Part shown: piece by piece, positions 23,626-31,419 of the stretch | How positions within the stretch are numbered: position 1 is the stretch's first letter | Layout: every line of letters begins with the position of its first letter | Assembly (NCBI GenBank): GCA_030833185.1 | Contig: JAURHQ010000019.1 | Span: 1-32,754 of the forward strand | Length of the DNA: 32,754 nucleotides | Reading direction: 5' to 3' | Origin: Gammaproteobacteria bacterium | GTDB lineage: Bacteria > Pseudomonadota > Gammaproteobacteria > Ga0077536 | The notes under the pieces: generated by a model | What the model was told of the DNA's origin: nothing | Seen by the model: the letters and a program-made list of their open reading frames with translations, nothing else | The model's database searches: none | Translations under genes and position numbers: made by a program

Positions 23626-26289
23626 TTATTCGGCCAAAGCCGGGACCTCGTCCGCTGCGGGCTCAAGGCCCGGCACTTCGGCGTTGGCCTTGGCCCGTGC
23701 CCGTGAATCAGCCGCCATGCCGGAGGCCAGGCGCGCGGACAGACGGTCCACGCTAAGCACCAGCAAGAGGCTGTCTTCGGCCGGATTGTCCGGCGCAATC
23801 GCGGCATCTGCCAGCATCGCACCGCCGCTGACCACCTCCGGTAGCGGGCTGATGCGTGACTCGTCCACTTCCGGGATTTCACCCAGCGCGTCGACCACGA
23901 TGCCAAAACGGGTGTGCGGATTTTTCTCGATGACCACCACCGGCTGCGCCTTGCGCTGGGTGAACTCGGTCCCCTTGCGGACCAGACCCAGCATGCTGCG
24001 GATGTCGAACACCGGCATCGGCATCTTCTCGTAGGTCAGATAGCCGATGCAGTCGACGCCGGCGCCCGGCGCGGCCGTGATGTTGCTGATGTCGACCGAC
24101 TCCAGCACCTGCGTCGCGCGTAGGCCAAACCACTTCTGCGCCAGCTGGAAGGTCGCCACTTCGACAGAATTTGCGCCATGGCCACGGTCGGAGCGAATGC
24201 TCGGGCAGGCGATGTCGTCGTCCTGAACTTGGCGCTCGGTGATCGGGCAGAGTTCCTTGCAGACGATGGCGATGACTTCGTTCTGGTAGGAGTCGGTATC
24301 GCTCTTGTATTCGCGATAGCCGCTGGAGGCATGCGCACCGACGGCGTAGTAGTGCCCGTTCAGCGGGATGACGCCGGTCGTTTCCGTCCCTGCGTCGAGC
24401 TCAAAGCAGGAGGCGGCGATCGGCAACCGATCGCCCGGCTTGAAGCGCTCGTCGGAGCAGGCGATCACACGGCCATCGCGCGACGCGAAGACGCCGAAAC
24501 TGCCCGCATCGATGCGGCCGTTGGCGTCTTTGGGCAGCGCGTCGCACAGCATGGCGGAGAACTGGGGCGCGGAGTCGAACACGATGCCAATGCCGCCCAC
24601 CACGCGCGAACCTTCCGGGTCGCGAATCGCGGCGCCGTAGATGTAGGTGTGGCGTCCCGCATAGAAGTGACTGGGCAGAAAATCCGACACCACATAACCC
24701 TGCGAATCGCCGATGGCGGGGACGCGGCGGTGCCACTCTTCGCCAACGCTCTGGCCGACCAGATCGCCCTCCGCTGGATTTGAAACCGCAAGGATCTTGC
24801 CGCTCACATCAAACACGATGAGGTTGGTGTAGACCGTGTACAAATTATTGATGTAGGCCAGCACATTGCCGATGCGCTCGCGGTCGGCCTCGCCCACCTC
24901 GCCACCGGCGAGCAGTTCGCGGAAGCTTGAGGTCAGCGCCCACCAGCGGCAGTCGTTCGCCCGCTCGTAGAGGTTGCGGTCCATGATGTCGATGGCCAGC
25001 GACGCCTGAAAGCGGCTGTCTTCCAGCACCGAGGAAACCACGGTTTCGTGCAGGTTGGCGATCGAACGCTGGAACACCGACTGCGTGCGAGCGCCGGTAT
25101 TGCTGATTTCCCACAGCAGGATTTTGGAAAACCCGGTGTCGCGTGCCTGACCAAAGCGACATTGTCGAACGTTGCCGTTCCACACCGATCGATTCAGGTC
25201 GCGCTGGATGCGCTCGGCCTGCACCGGGATTTGGCGCAGGCTGTCACTGAACAGCTTGGAATGTTCCATGATGCTGTCGAGCGCCTCGCGCGGAATGTCC
25301 CGCAAGAAACCGGACGAATCCCGATTAAACGCATGTTGCAGCGGCAACATCACCTGCGCGTGCCACGGCGGTCCGGCGTAGCCCTGATAGCCGGTGCTAC
25401 CGCGCGTGCAGGCCAGATATTCCTGAGCGGCGAACTTCTGTACCCGGTATTCCTCGTCCAGCACCGGCGACAGCTGGGCACCCACGGGAATGTGATAGAC
25501 GTCCGAGCTGGCGATTACACGCCCGGTTTGATCCAGCAGCGTGATGACCGACCAGTCGTCCGGCGCCACCAGATTGCCGAAGATCCCGCGCAGTTCGTTA
25601 TCGAAGCGGAAGCACAGGCACAGCACGCCCAGCGGCGTACCGTCGGTATCAACGACTCTGAAAGAGTAGATCAGCGCGGGCGTGGTCTGCGGCAGGAAAT
25701 CCACCACGTCGAAAGTCTCCACATAGCCTTCGGCGGTATCCAGCGACGTGCGGTGAAGGCTGTGTTTGGTGTGCGTAATGCCCGGCGCGTCGTTCAGACG
25801 CGCCACGATGCGGCCGGAGACATCGCTGAGCACCACGTCGGAGTAGACCGAATACTTCGCGACATATTCGGCGAAGCGCAGTCGCAGGGCTTCAAGTTGC
25901 AGGTCGTCTATGCCGCCGTGCTGGGTGACTTCGCGCAGCGCGGCGCAGATGTCTTCGTCGGTGGCGAGAAAGCCAATGTCGGCGGTGCGCTCGAACAGGT
26001 TGCGAACCAGGATGTCGATCGCGACCTGGGCTTTAGAGGTCATTTCCAGCACGCATTTGCGCAAGGTCTCGCTGGCGAGCTGGTTGAGCAGGGAACCGGT
26101 GAGTTTATGGAAGGACTGACGGGTTCCGTTCATGTCGGTTCCCGTACCGGACAACTGGCCAAGCAGCGTGAGGTTGTCCCAGACGCTTTGCAGGTTGTTG
26201 AGTTCCTCGCGGCATTCGTCGACGGCCTGCATGTTACGCATCATGCCGTCCAGGCCCACCTCGATCTCGATGTTCTTGTACTTCGCCAT
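23626..26289 (-). CDS. Soluble tandem cache-like sensor fused to a CheW domain
   Basis: This 887-residue protein has no signal peptide or membrane helix that I can see. Residues 1-75 are a helical leader. Two related sensor modules follow, at about 80-330 and 420-690. Each begins with a similar helix (AIDILVRNLFERTADIGF at about 90; AIDIMDRNLYERANDCRW at about 430) and then a YSVYSDVVLSDVSGRI or YTVYTNLIVFDVSGKI strand pair typical of cache/PAS-like folds. Residues of about 708-850 form a CheW domain (VATFQLAQKWFGLRATQVLE, MPVFDIRSMLGL, VVVIEKNPHTRFGIVVDAL). CheW couples receptors to the CheA kinase. There is no methyl-accepting coiled coil. The ATG at 26289 has AAGGAGAGAGG upstream and is preferred over a start at 26343. 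The gene lies 80 bases upstream of the regulator on the same strand. Confidence 0.85.
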   Translation of the reverse strand: MAKYKNIEIEVGLDGMMRNMQAVDECREELNNLQSVWDNLTLLGQLSGTGTDMNGTRQSFHKLTGSLLNQLASETLRKCVLEMTSKAQVAIDILVRNLFERTADIGFLATDEDICAALREVTQHGGIDDLQLEALRLRFAEYVAKYSVYSDVVLSDVSGRIVARLNDAPGITHTKHSLHRTSLDTAEGYVETFDVVDFLPQTTPALIYSFRVVDTDGTPLGVLCLCFRFDNELRGIFGNLVAPDDWSVITLLDQTGRVIASSDVYHIPVGAQLSPVLDEEYRVQKFAAQEYLACTRGSTGYQGYAGPPWHAQVMLPLQHAFNRDSSGFLRDIPREALDSIMEHSKLFSDSLRQIPVQAERIQRDLNRSVWNGNVRQCRFGQARDTGFSKILLWEISNTGARTQSVFQRSIANLHETVVSSVLEDSRFQASLAIDIMDRNLYERANDCRWWALTSSFRELLAGGEVGEADRERIGNVLAYINNLYTVYTNLIVFDVSGKILAVSNPAEGDLVGQSVGEEWHRRVPAIGDSQGYVVSDFLPSHFYAGRHTYIYGAAIRDPEGSRVVGGIGIVFDSAPQFSAMLCDALPKDANGRIDAGSFGVFASRDGRVIACSDERFKPGDRLPIAASCFELDAGTETTGVIPLNGHYYAVGAHASSGYREYKSDTDSYQNEVIAIVCKELCPITERQVQDDDIACPSIRSDRGHGANSVEVATFQLAQKWFGLRATQVLESVDISNITAAPGAGVDCIGYLTYEKMPMPVFDIRSMLGLVRKGTEFTQRKAQPVVVIEKNPHTRFGIVVDALGEIPEVDESRISPLPEVVSGGAMLADAAIAPDNPAEDSLLLVLSVDRLSARLASGMAADSRARAKANAEVPGLEPAADEVPALAE

Positions 26290-26832
26290 AGGTCGCCTCT
26301 CTCCTTTTCTGCGAGGGTTTACGCTGCAAACCGGTAGCGGCAAGGGCGCGGCGGGACTTTAGTGCAAGATGTTGATTTTTATGAATATTTAAACATGAAA
26401 AGGCACCATGTTCGTGCGCGAGACCGAAATTCCGCACCATCACGGTTAGTTTTTTGCAGGGCCTGATCGGGCGCACCGTGACAAGCGTTACAAAATCGCA
26501 AGAAAGAACGGCTGTTTAGCCCTGCTGTCACCCATAAAAGTCGCAACACAGGGCGGGCGGCTTCGCGGCCACTCGCCCGTCCGACCTCAGGCGGATTGAT
26601 TTGTCCAGATTTGCCTTTCTACGGTGCGAAAAATCGGCGCTTAAAGGCGGTTTGTGCCAAGGCGGGGCTAAAGCGGGGAAAACGCGGCGTGGGTCGCTTT
26701 TTCCGTTCGCTCTATCGACTCTGCCGCGGCCGCCCCTGCCTCGCGAGTCGCTGGCAGGATGTCCGGCTGCGGCTTGAGACAGCCCGCAAGTCATCGGGCT
26801 ACCATGCCGGCCTTCAGGGGAGGACTCGACAC
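26290..26832. other. Divergent intergenic region between the CheW fusion and the thiolase
   Basis: These 543 bases hold no gene I can support. Frames extending the thiolase upstream lack a ribosome site and have atypical composition. The part at about 26355-26550 is AT-richer (for example TGATTTTTATGAATATTTAAAC) and probably carries the promoters of both divergent genes. A small inverted repeat, CGGGCG...CGCCCG, occurs near 26552-26577. No riboswitch or small RNA was recognised. Confidence 0.5.
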
Positions 26833-28071
26833 ATGAACAATGTCTTCGTGGCCGGCGTCAGCATGACGCCCTTCGGCAAACAACTCGATCGCACAATCAA
26901 ACAGCTCGCCGGCGAGGCGCTGGCCGGGGTGCTGGCGGATGCCGGCGCCGAGACCAGCGATATTCAGGCGGTGTTCTACGGCAACTGTGTGCAAGGCCAC
27001 ATGGAAGGTCAGGACATGGTGCGGGGCGAAATCGCGCTGCGCGACGCGGGTATTCAGCGGGTGCCTGTCGTGAACGTAGAAAACGCCTGCGCCACCGGCA
27101 GCACGGCCTTCCATCTCGCCGCCAACTATGTGCGCGCCGGTGCCGCCGACATCGTGCTGGCCATTGGTGCGGAGAAAATGTTTTCACCCGACAAGGCCCG
27201 CATGTTCAGCGCGTTTGACGGGGCATGGGATGTTCATCAGGTGGAGACCAGCCGCGACACGCTGATCCGGATGGGCGACGGTGTGCCGGTGCCGCCAGGC
27301 ACGACCTCTGACAAACCCTATAGCGTGTTTATGGACGTGTACGCCGGCTTCTGCCGCTTGCACATGAAGACCTTTGGTACGACCCAGCGTCAGCTGGCCG
27401 CGGTGGCCGCCAAGAACCACGACCACTCGGTGCACAACCCGCTGGCGCAGTACCGGCGGCCGTTCTCGATCGACGAGGTGATGAGCGCGCCGCCGATCAT
27501 CTATCCGCTGACCTTGCCCATGTGCTCGCCGGTCAGCGACGGTGCGGCGGCAGCGATTGTGTGCAATGCCGCGGGTCTGGCCAAACTGAAAGGTCGCAGC
27601 AGCCGCGCGATCCGCGTGCTGGCCAGCGTGTTGCAAACCGGCAGCGACCGCGCGCCGGAGGATTACGCCAACCATGCCACGGCTCATGCGGCGCGCCGGG
27701 CCTGGGCGGAAGCCGGCATCGGGCCGCAGGACGTCTCGCTAGCCGAGGTGCACGACGCCACGGCCATGGGTGAAATCATCGAGCTTGAAGCGCTGGGCCT
27801 GACCCCATTGGGCGATGCGGGCCCGGCTGCCGAGCGCGGCGAGTTGTCGCTCGGCGGTCGGCTGCCGGTAAACGTGTCCGGCGGGCTGGAGTGCAAAGGT
27901 CACCCGATCGGCGCTACCGGGCTGGGGCAGGTGTTTGAGCTCGTCACCCAGCTGCGTGGCGAAGCGGGCGTGCGGCAGGTGGCAGGCGCCAAGGTCGGGC
28001 TGTCCCAGAATGGCGGCGGCATCATCGGCGTCGAAGAAGCCGTGGTCGCGGTGACGGTGCTGGGGCGTTAA
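26833..28071 (+). CDS. Thiolase of the SCP-x/acetyl-CoA acetyltransferase-like group
   Basis: This 412-residue thiolase-fold enzyme has the nucleophile Cys86 in VENACATGST. VHDATAMGE carries the SCP-x-type histidine motif in place of the usual NEAFA, and GGLECKGHPIGATGLGQV is followed by LSQNGGGIIG. The HDAxA motif is a mark of the SCP-2/SCP-x thiolase group, which cleaves branched or sterol side-chain 3-ketoacyl-CoA and includes lipid-transfer-like thiolases. The ATG at 26833 is chosen for GGGGAGG nine bases upstream. There is no DUF35/OB-fold partner gene next to it, though such partners are frequent in this group. It stands alone, diverging from the CheW fusion and followed by a REP-type repeat cluster. 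A role in degrading an acyl-CoA formed by the nearby ligase is plausible. Confidence 0.87.
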   Translation: MNNVFVAGVSMTPFGKQLDRTIKQLAGEALAGVLADAGAETSDIQAVFYGNCVQGHMEGQDMVRGEIALRDAGIQRVPVVNVENACATGSTAFHLAANYVRAGAADIVLAIGAEKMFSPDKARMFSAFDGAWDVHQVETSRDTLIRMGDGVPVPPGTTSDKPYSVFMDVYAGFCRLHMKTFGTTQRQLAAVAAKNHDHSVHNPLAQYRRPFSIDEVMSAPPIIYPLTLPMCSPVSDGAAAAIVCNAAGLAKLKGRSSRAIRVLASVLQTGSDRAPEDYANHATAHAARRAWAEAGIGPQDVSLAEVHDATAMGEIIELEALGLTPLGDAGPAAERGELSLGGRLPVNVSGGLECKGHPIGATGLGQVFELVTQLRGEAGVRQVAGAKVGLSQNGGGIIGVEEAVVAVTVLGR

Positions 28072-28112
28072 GCGCGAGGCGCCTATCAAGCCGGTAAGCT
28101 TGCAGGCGCAGT

Positions 28113-28161
28113 GTGTACGCCGCGATTGGGCTGGCGACAACGCTGAGGATTCTCGCGGCGC
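28113..28161. repeat. REP-type repeat unit 1 (direct copy)
   Basis: These 49 bases beginning GTGTACGCCGCGATTGG and ending TCTCGCGGCGC recur at 28206-28254 with two mismatches, offset by 93 bases. The unit lies in the 240-base gap between the thiolase and DUF1329 genes. Confidence 0.75.
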
Positions 28162-28217
28162 ACGCGCCGCTCCTACGGGGGTGGAGATATTCTTGTAGGA
28201 GCGGCGTGTACGCCGCG
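28154..28217. repeat. Large inverted repeat of REP type
   Basis: 28154-28176 (CGCGGCGCACGC... to CTCCTAC) and 28195-28217 (GTAGGAGCGGCGTGTACG...) are reverse complements with two mismatches over 23 bases, separated by 18 bases. The GTAGGAGCGGC...GCCGCG core is the kind of REP element common in GC-rich gammaproteobacteria. It may also stop transcription from both sides. Confidence 0.75.
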
Positions 28218-28254
28218 ATTGGTCCGGCGACAACGCTGAGGATTCTCGCGGCGC
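28206..28254. repeat. REP-type repeat unit 2 (direct copy)
   Basis: Second copy of the 49-base unit at 28113-28161, with two substitutions. Its left part forms one arm of the inverted repeat. Confidence 0.75.
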
Positions 28255-28280
28255 CGCGCCCACAGGGGCAGTGGCAATCC

Positions 28281-28302
28281 TGTAGGGGCGGCCTCGCCGG
28301 CG
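28281..28302. repeat. Degenerate REP unit
   Basis: TGTAGGGGCGGCCTCGCCGGCG resembles the TGTAGGAGCGGC...GCCGCG core with several changes, ten bases before the DUF1329 stop. It is probably a decayed member of the same cluster. Confidence 0.5.
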
Positions 28303-28311
28303 TCGCTGAGA

Positions 28312-29688
28312 TCAGGTGCCTAAACGTCGAATCGCGGCCTCGGTCAGGTACTGGTCGTACAGGCTCTGGTCGTTGACCTTCATCTCGTAGCCGCCGCGGA
28401 TGGTGCGGGTTTGTTCAAGCCGGGTCATGCGATTGCTTTGCACGTCGTGCGCATGGACGTTGACCCAGGACCAGTACGGCCGGTTGCCGTCCATCACCTT
28501 CTTGTCACCGTTCTCGTACAGCGAGTAACAACCGTCGAACGACTTGAACGGCTCGCCGCGCCGGTCAAAGGTCACCATGTTGACCGGCAGCAGCGTACGG
28601 GCGTCGAACCACACGCGCTTTTTACCCACCGGGGCCTGCGGGTAAGAGGTCGGCTCGGCCTCCACCACGATCACTTCCGGAATCAGCTCCACCTTGGTGT
28701 CCCAGAAGGTGATGCCCTTGGGCCCGCCATGGGCCTTGCCCTCCCAGTTGGGTTCATCGCTGTTCCAGTTCTGCGTCAGGCCGGCCAGAAACGGACCGCG
28801 ACCGACCACCTTGAAGTTGCCCCAGGTGAGATACGGGTCGCCCGCCGCCCAGGCGTCGGACAGGTACAGGGTGGTACCGGGAATCAGCGGCTCGAAGCGC
28901 TGACTGGCCGGGAAACGCCGCACCCGTTTGAAGGCCGGCAGATAGCCCAGCAGTTCGGGAAAGGTGGCCTGATCGTAGTCCCAAATATTGAGGAAGGACG
29001 TGCCCTTGGCGTCGTTCGGGTGGGTGAAAAAGACCGACTGATAGCGCAGTTTCTTTTCCGAGCCCGGCATATAGGGTTTGGGGTCCAGCGTGACCCGGCC
29101 CACCGCGGCCATTTCGCACCAGGCGATTTCGTAGGTGTAGCCCTGCTCGCCGTCCGGATTAATTTCGTAATCCTTAACCATATAGAACGACACATCGTGC
29201 CTCCCCCAGGAGAGCGTGATCGGCACGAACACTTCCAGCGCCGACTGCGGTTCGGGGAAGGGGCAACCGCCGATCCACGGCTGGCCGTCGGTGGTGTAGC
29301 AATTGCCCTTGGCGTCCAGCATCGCCTTGCCCTTGTTGCGCAAGGTGGCTTCGATGTAATCGACGGGCGAGAGATGGGTCATGTCCTTGGTGCTTTCCAC
29401 CACCCCAATCTTCCGCCCCATCTGTTTGATCTGCATGAAGCGGATGGGATCCAGCAGGTCCTGCACCTGATCCACGTTATTGGCGTCGATGACGTCGCCG
29501 GGCTTCAGCTTGCCTTTGGTGTAGACCTCGATCGACTGCAGTTCGTCCGGATAGACGTTCTCGAAGGTGCCGTTGGCGGCGACCGCGTCCCACACCGAGC
29601 CAAACACGCCAGCGCCCAGAATGCCGCGCGCGGTCTGCTGCAGGAAATGGCGGCGGCTGTAGTTGGCGTCGTATTTACGAATGCGCAT
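28312..29688 (-). CDS. Tat-exported DUF1329 protein
   Basis: This 458-residue protein has a twin-arginine signal (SRRHFLQQ at 11-18, then a hydrophobic stretch around ARGILGAGVFGSVWDAVAA). It should be folded in the cytoplasm and exported to the periplasm. The mature part matches DUF1329, a LolB/LppX-like fold linked to handling of hydrophobic molecules. Typical segments are QDLLDPIRFMQIKQMG, GRHDVSFYMVKDYE, KRVWFDARTLLPVNMVTFDRRG and YWSWVNVHAHDVQSNRMTRL. The ATG at 29688 has GGGGAG seven to eight bases upstream. In many gammaproteobacteria DUF1329 genes sit with DUF1302 and RND/MMPL genes. Here the RND gene is about 26 kb away and DUF1302 is not in the window. It lies 129 bases downstream of the acyl-CoA ligase on the same strand. 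Confidence 0.88.
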   Translation of the reverse strand: MRIRKYDANYSRRHFLQQTARGILGAGVFGSVWDAVAANGTFENVYPDELQSIEVYTKGKLKPGDVIDANNVDQVQDLLDPIRFMQIKQMGRKIGVVESTKDMTHLSPVDYIEATLRNKGKAMLDAKGNCYTTDGQPWIGGCPFPEPQSALEVFVPITLSWGRHDVSFYMVKDYEINPDGEQGYTYEIAWCEMAAVGRVTLDPKPYMPGSEKKLRYQSVFFTHPNDAKGTSFLNIWDYDQATFPELLGYLPAFKRVRRFPASQRFEPLIPGTTLYLSDAWAAGDPYLTWGNFKVVGRGPFLAGLTQNWNSDEPNWEGKAHGGPKGITFWDTKVELIPEVIVVEAEPTSYPQAPVGKKRVWFDARTLLPVNMVTFDRRGEPFKSFDGCYSLYENGDKKVMDGNRPYWSWVNVHAHDVQSNRMTRLEQTRTIRGGYEMKVNDQSLYDQYLTEAAIRRLGT

Positions 29689-29817
29689 GCTGGCTCCCCG
29701 GAACGTGTTTCTAGTCGTTGTATGGCTTCTGTAGCGCCCTGCGGCCGGCGCACTTGAAAGCCTGTTTCTGTGAGTACGCCCTTGGCCTACGCACAGTTCA
29801 AATCGCGCCGCGGCAAG

Positions 29818-31377
29818 TCAGTTCACCGCCCGATCGGTGTTGACCCAGAACTTCTTGCGGATCTCGGTCTTCAACACCTTGCCGACCGGCGAGCGCGGCA
29901 AATCCGGCCAGATTTCGACCTGCTTGGGCGCCTTCACGCTGCCCAGTCGCTCTTTGGCAAATTCGATCAGCTCGTCGGGCGTCAGCTGCTGGCCGGGCCG
30001 TAACAGCACGATGGCGGTCACCGCTTCACCCCAGCGGGCGTCCGGCACGCCGATCACCGCGCAGTTCTCTACCGCCGGGTGGGCGTTGATCGCGCTTTCG
30101 ACTTCGGCCGAAAACACGTTAAAGCCGCCGGTGATGATCATGTCTTTCTTGCGGTCGACGATGTAGACGTAGCCTTCGGCGTCCTGCCAGGCGACGTCGC
30201 CGGTGTGATGCCAGCCAAAGCGATGCGCCTCGGCCGTGCCTTCCGGATTACGGTAGTAACAGGGCGCGACCAAATCGCCGCGCACCACAATTTCGCCGCG
30301 TTCGCCGCCCGGCACCATCTCGCCATCGTCGTCCATCACGCCCATCAGGGTCAGCGTGCAGGGCTTGCCGCAGCTTTTCAGCAGATGGGCGCGCGCCGGG
30401 TCGCGGGCGGCTTGCGCCAGTTCCTGCGGCGGCAGATAGGTGATGAGCATCGGCGCTTCAACCTGTCCGTAGCATTGGCACATGCAGGGCCCGAAGACTT
30501 CCACCGCTTCACGCAGTTTGTCCGGCGAGACCGGCGAGGCGGCGATCAGGAAGTGCGTCAGCGAGGAATAGTCGAACTCGCGTACGCGCGGATGCGCGAG
30601 CATTGAGTACAGCGCCGTCGGTGGCAAAAAGAGATGCGTCACGCGGTGCTGCTGGATGGTTTCCATCAACTCCAGCGGGTCGACTTTTTCGACCACCACA
30701 TGAGTCGGCGCCTGCGGCGTCAGCATGAAGGCCAGAATGCCGGCGGCGTGGGTCATGGGCGCCGCGCACAGATGCACCGGCGGCGCGGCGGACGGCATGG
30801 TGATCGAGGTCTCGGCAATCAGCGTCGACCAGGTGAGGTTGTTCCACATGATGCCTTTGGAACGCCCGGTGGTACCGCCGCTGCCGAGAATGGTCGTCAT
30901 GCGCTGGGCGTCGTAGGGGATGTCGGCCACGCGGTGGTCGTCGCCCTCCGCCATGAAGGTGCTTAACGCGGGCGCGTCGGTGTCGCTGCCATCAATGCAC
31001 ACCACATGGCGCAAGCTCGGCACCTGTTGGCGAATCGCCTGCACGTTCTCGCGGAAGCTGCTGTGATAGAACAGCCACTCGCACTCGGTGAGGTTCATGA
31101 AATCGATGTTGGCGTCCAGCGCGTTGCGCGCGTTGATCGGCACCCAGGTCGCGTTGGCGCGGAACGCGCCCAGCACGCAGGCAAAGGCCTCCACATCGTT
31201 CGGTGCATAGACCGCAATGCGGCCGGCCTCGCTCAAACCGCGGCGATCGATGGCGGCGCCAATGCGGTGGGAAAGCGCCTGCATTTCGCGGTAGCTGTAT
31301 TGCGCATTGGCGGCGATGAACGCCGTGCGTTCGGGGTGGGCGTTGGCCGCCTTGTCAAAAAAATCGATGACGCGCAT
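29818..31377 (-). CDS. Acyl-CoA ligase (AMP-forming, ANL superfamily)
   Basis: This 519-residue enzyme activates a carboxylic acid to its CoA thioester through an acyl-adenylate. The P-loop-like motif is ILGSGGTTGRSKG, with CYGQVEAPM as the A5 motif. TGDVAWQDAEGYVYIVDRKKDMIITGG covers the adenylate-binding aspartate and the hinge. The C-terminal catalytic lysine is Lys500 in SPVGKVLKTEIRK. The subgroup resembles fatty-acid, cyclohexane-carboxylate and steroid-acid ligases (FadD3/FadD17-like). The exact substrate cannot be read. The ATG at 31377 has AAGGAG seven bases upstream. It follows a TPR-like gene by 42 bases and precedes DUF1329 by 129 bases, all on one strand. A role in activating an acid released by ketone oxidation would fit. 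Confidence 0.9.
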   Translation of the reverse strand: MRVIDFFDKAANAHPERTAFIAANAQYSYREMQALSHRIGAAIDRRGLSEAGRIAVYAPNDVEAFACVLGAFRANATWVPINARNALDANIDFMNLTECEWLFYHSSFRENVQAIRQQVPSLRHVVCIDGSDTDAPALSTFMAEGDDHRVADIPYDAQRMTTILGSGGTTGRSKGIMWNNLTWSTLIAETSITMPSAAPPVHLCAAPMTHAAGILAFMLTPQAPTHVVVEKVDPLELMETIQQHRVTHLFLPPTALYSMLAHPRVREFDYSSLTHFLIAASPVSPDKLREAVEVFGPCMCQCYGQVEAPMLITYLPPQELAQAARDPARAHLLKSCGKPCTLTLMGVMDDDGEMVPGGERGEIVVRGDLVAPCYYRNPEGTAEAHRFGWHHTGDVAWQDAEGYVYIVDRKKDMIITGGFNVFSAEVESAINAHPAVENCAVIGVPDARWGEAVTAIVLLRPGQQLTPDELIEFAKERLGSVKAPKQVEIWPDLPRSPVGKVLKTEIRKKFWVNTDRAVN

Positions 31378-31419
31378 GCGTCTCCTTTCTGCTCATCGTT
31401 GGCGGCAGACCGCCGGTGT

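Noticed and set aside
26234-26476. 80-codon minus-strand frame over the CheW-fusion promoter
   Set aside because: It overlaps the true start of the CheW fusion in another frame, has no good ribosome site and no recognisable sequence.
26596-26832. N-terminal extension of the thiolase upstream of 26833
   Set aside because: The extra residues are basic and low-complexity. The strong GGGGAGG site and the thiolase homology both begin at 26833.
28113-28254. Possible CRISPR-like direct repeats
   Set aside because: Only two long copies with internal dyads and REP cores. There is no regular series of spacers and no cas genes.
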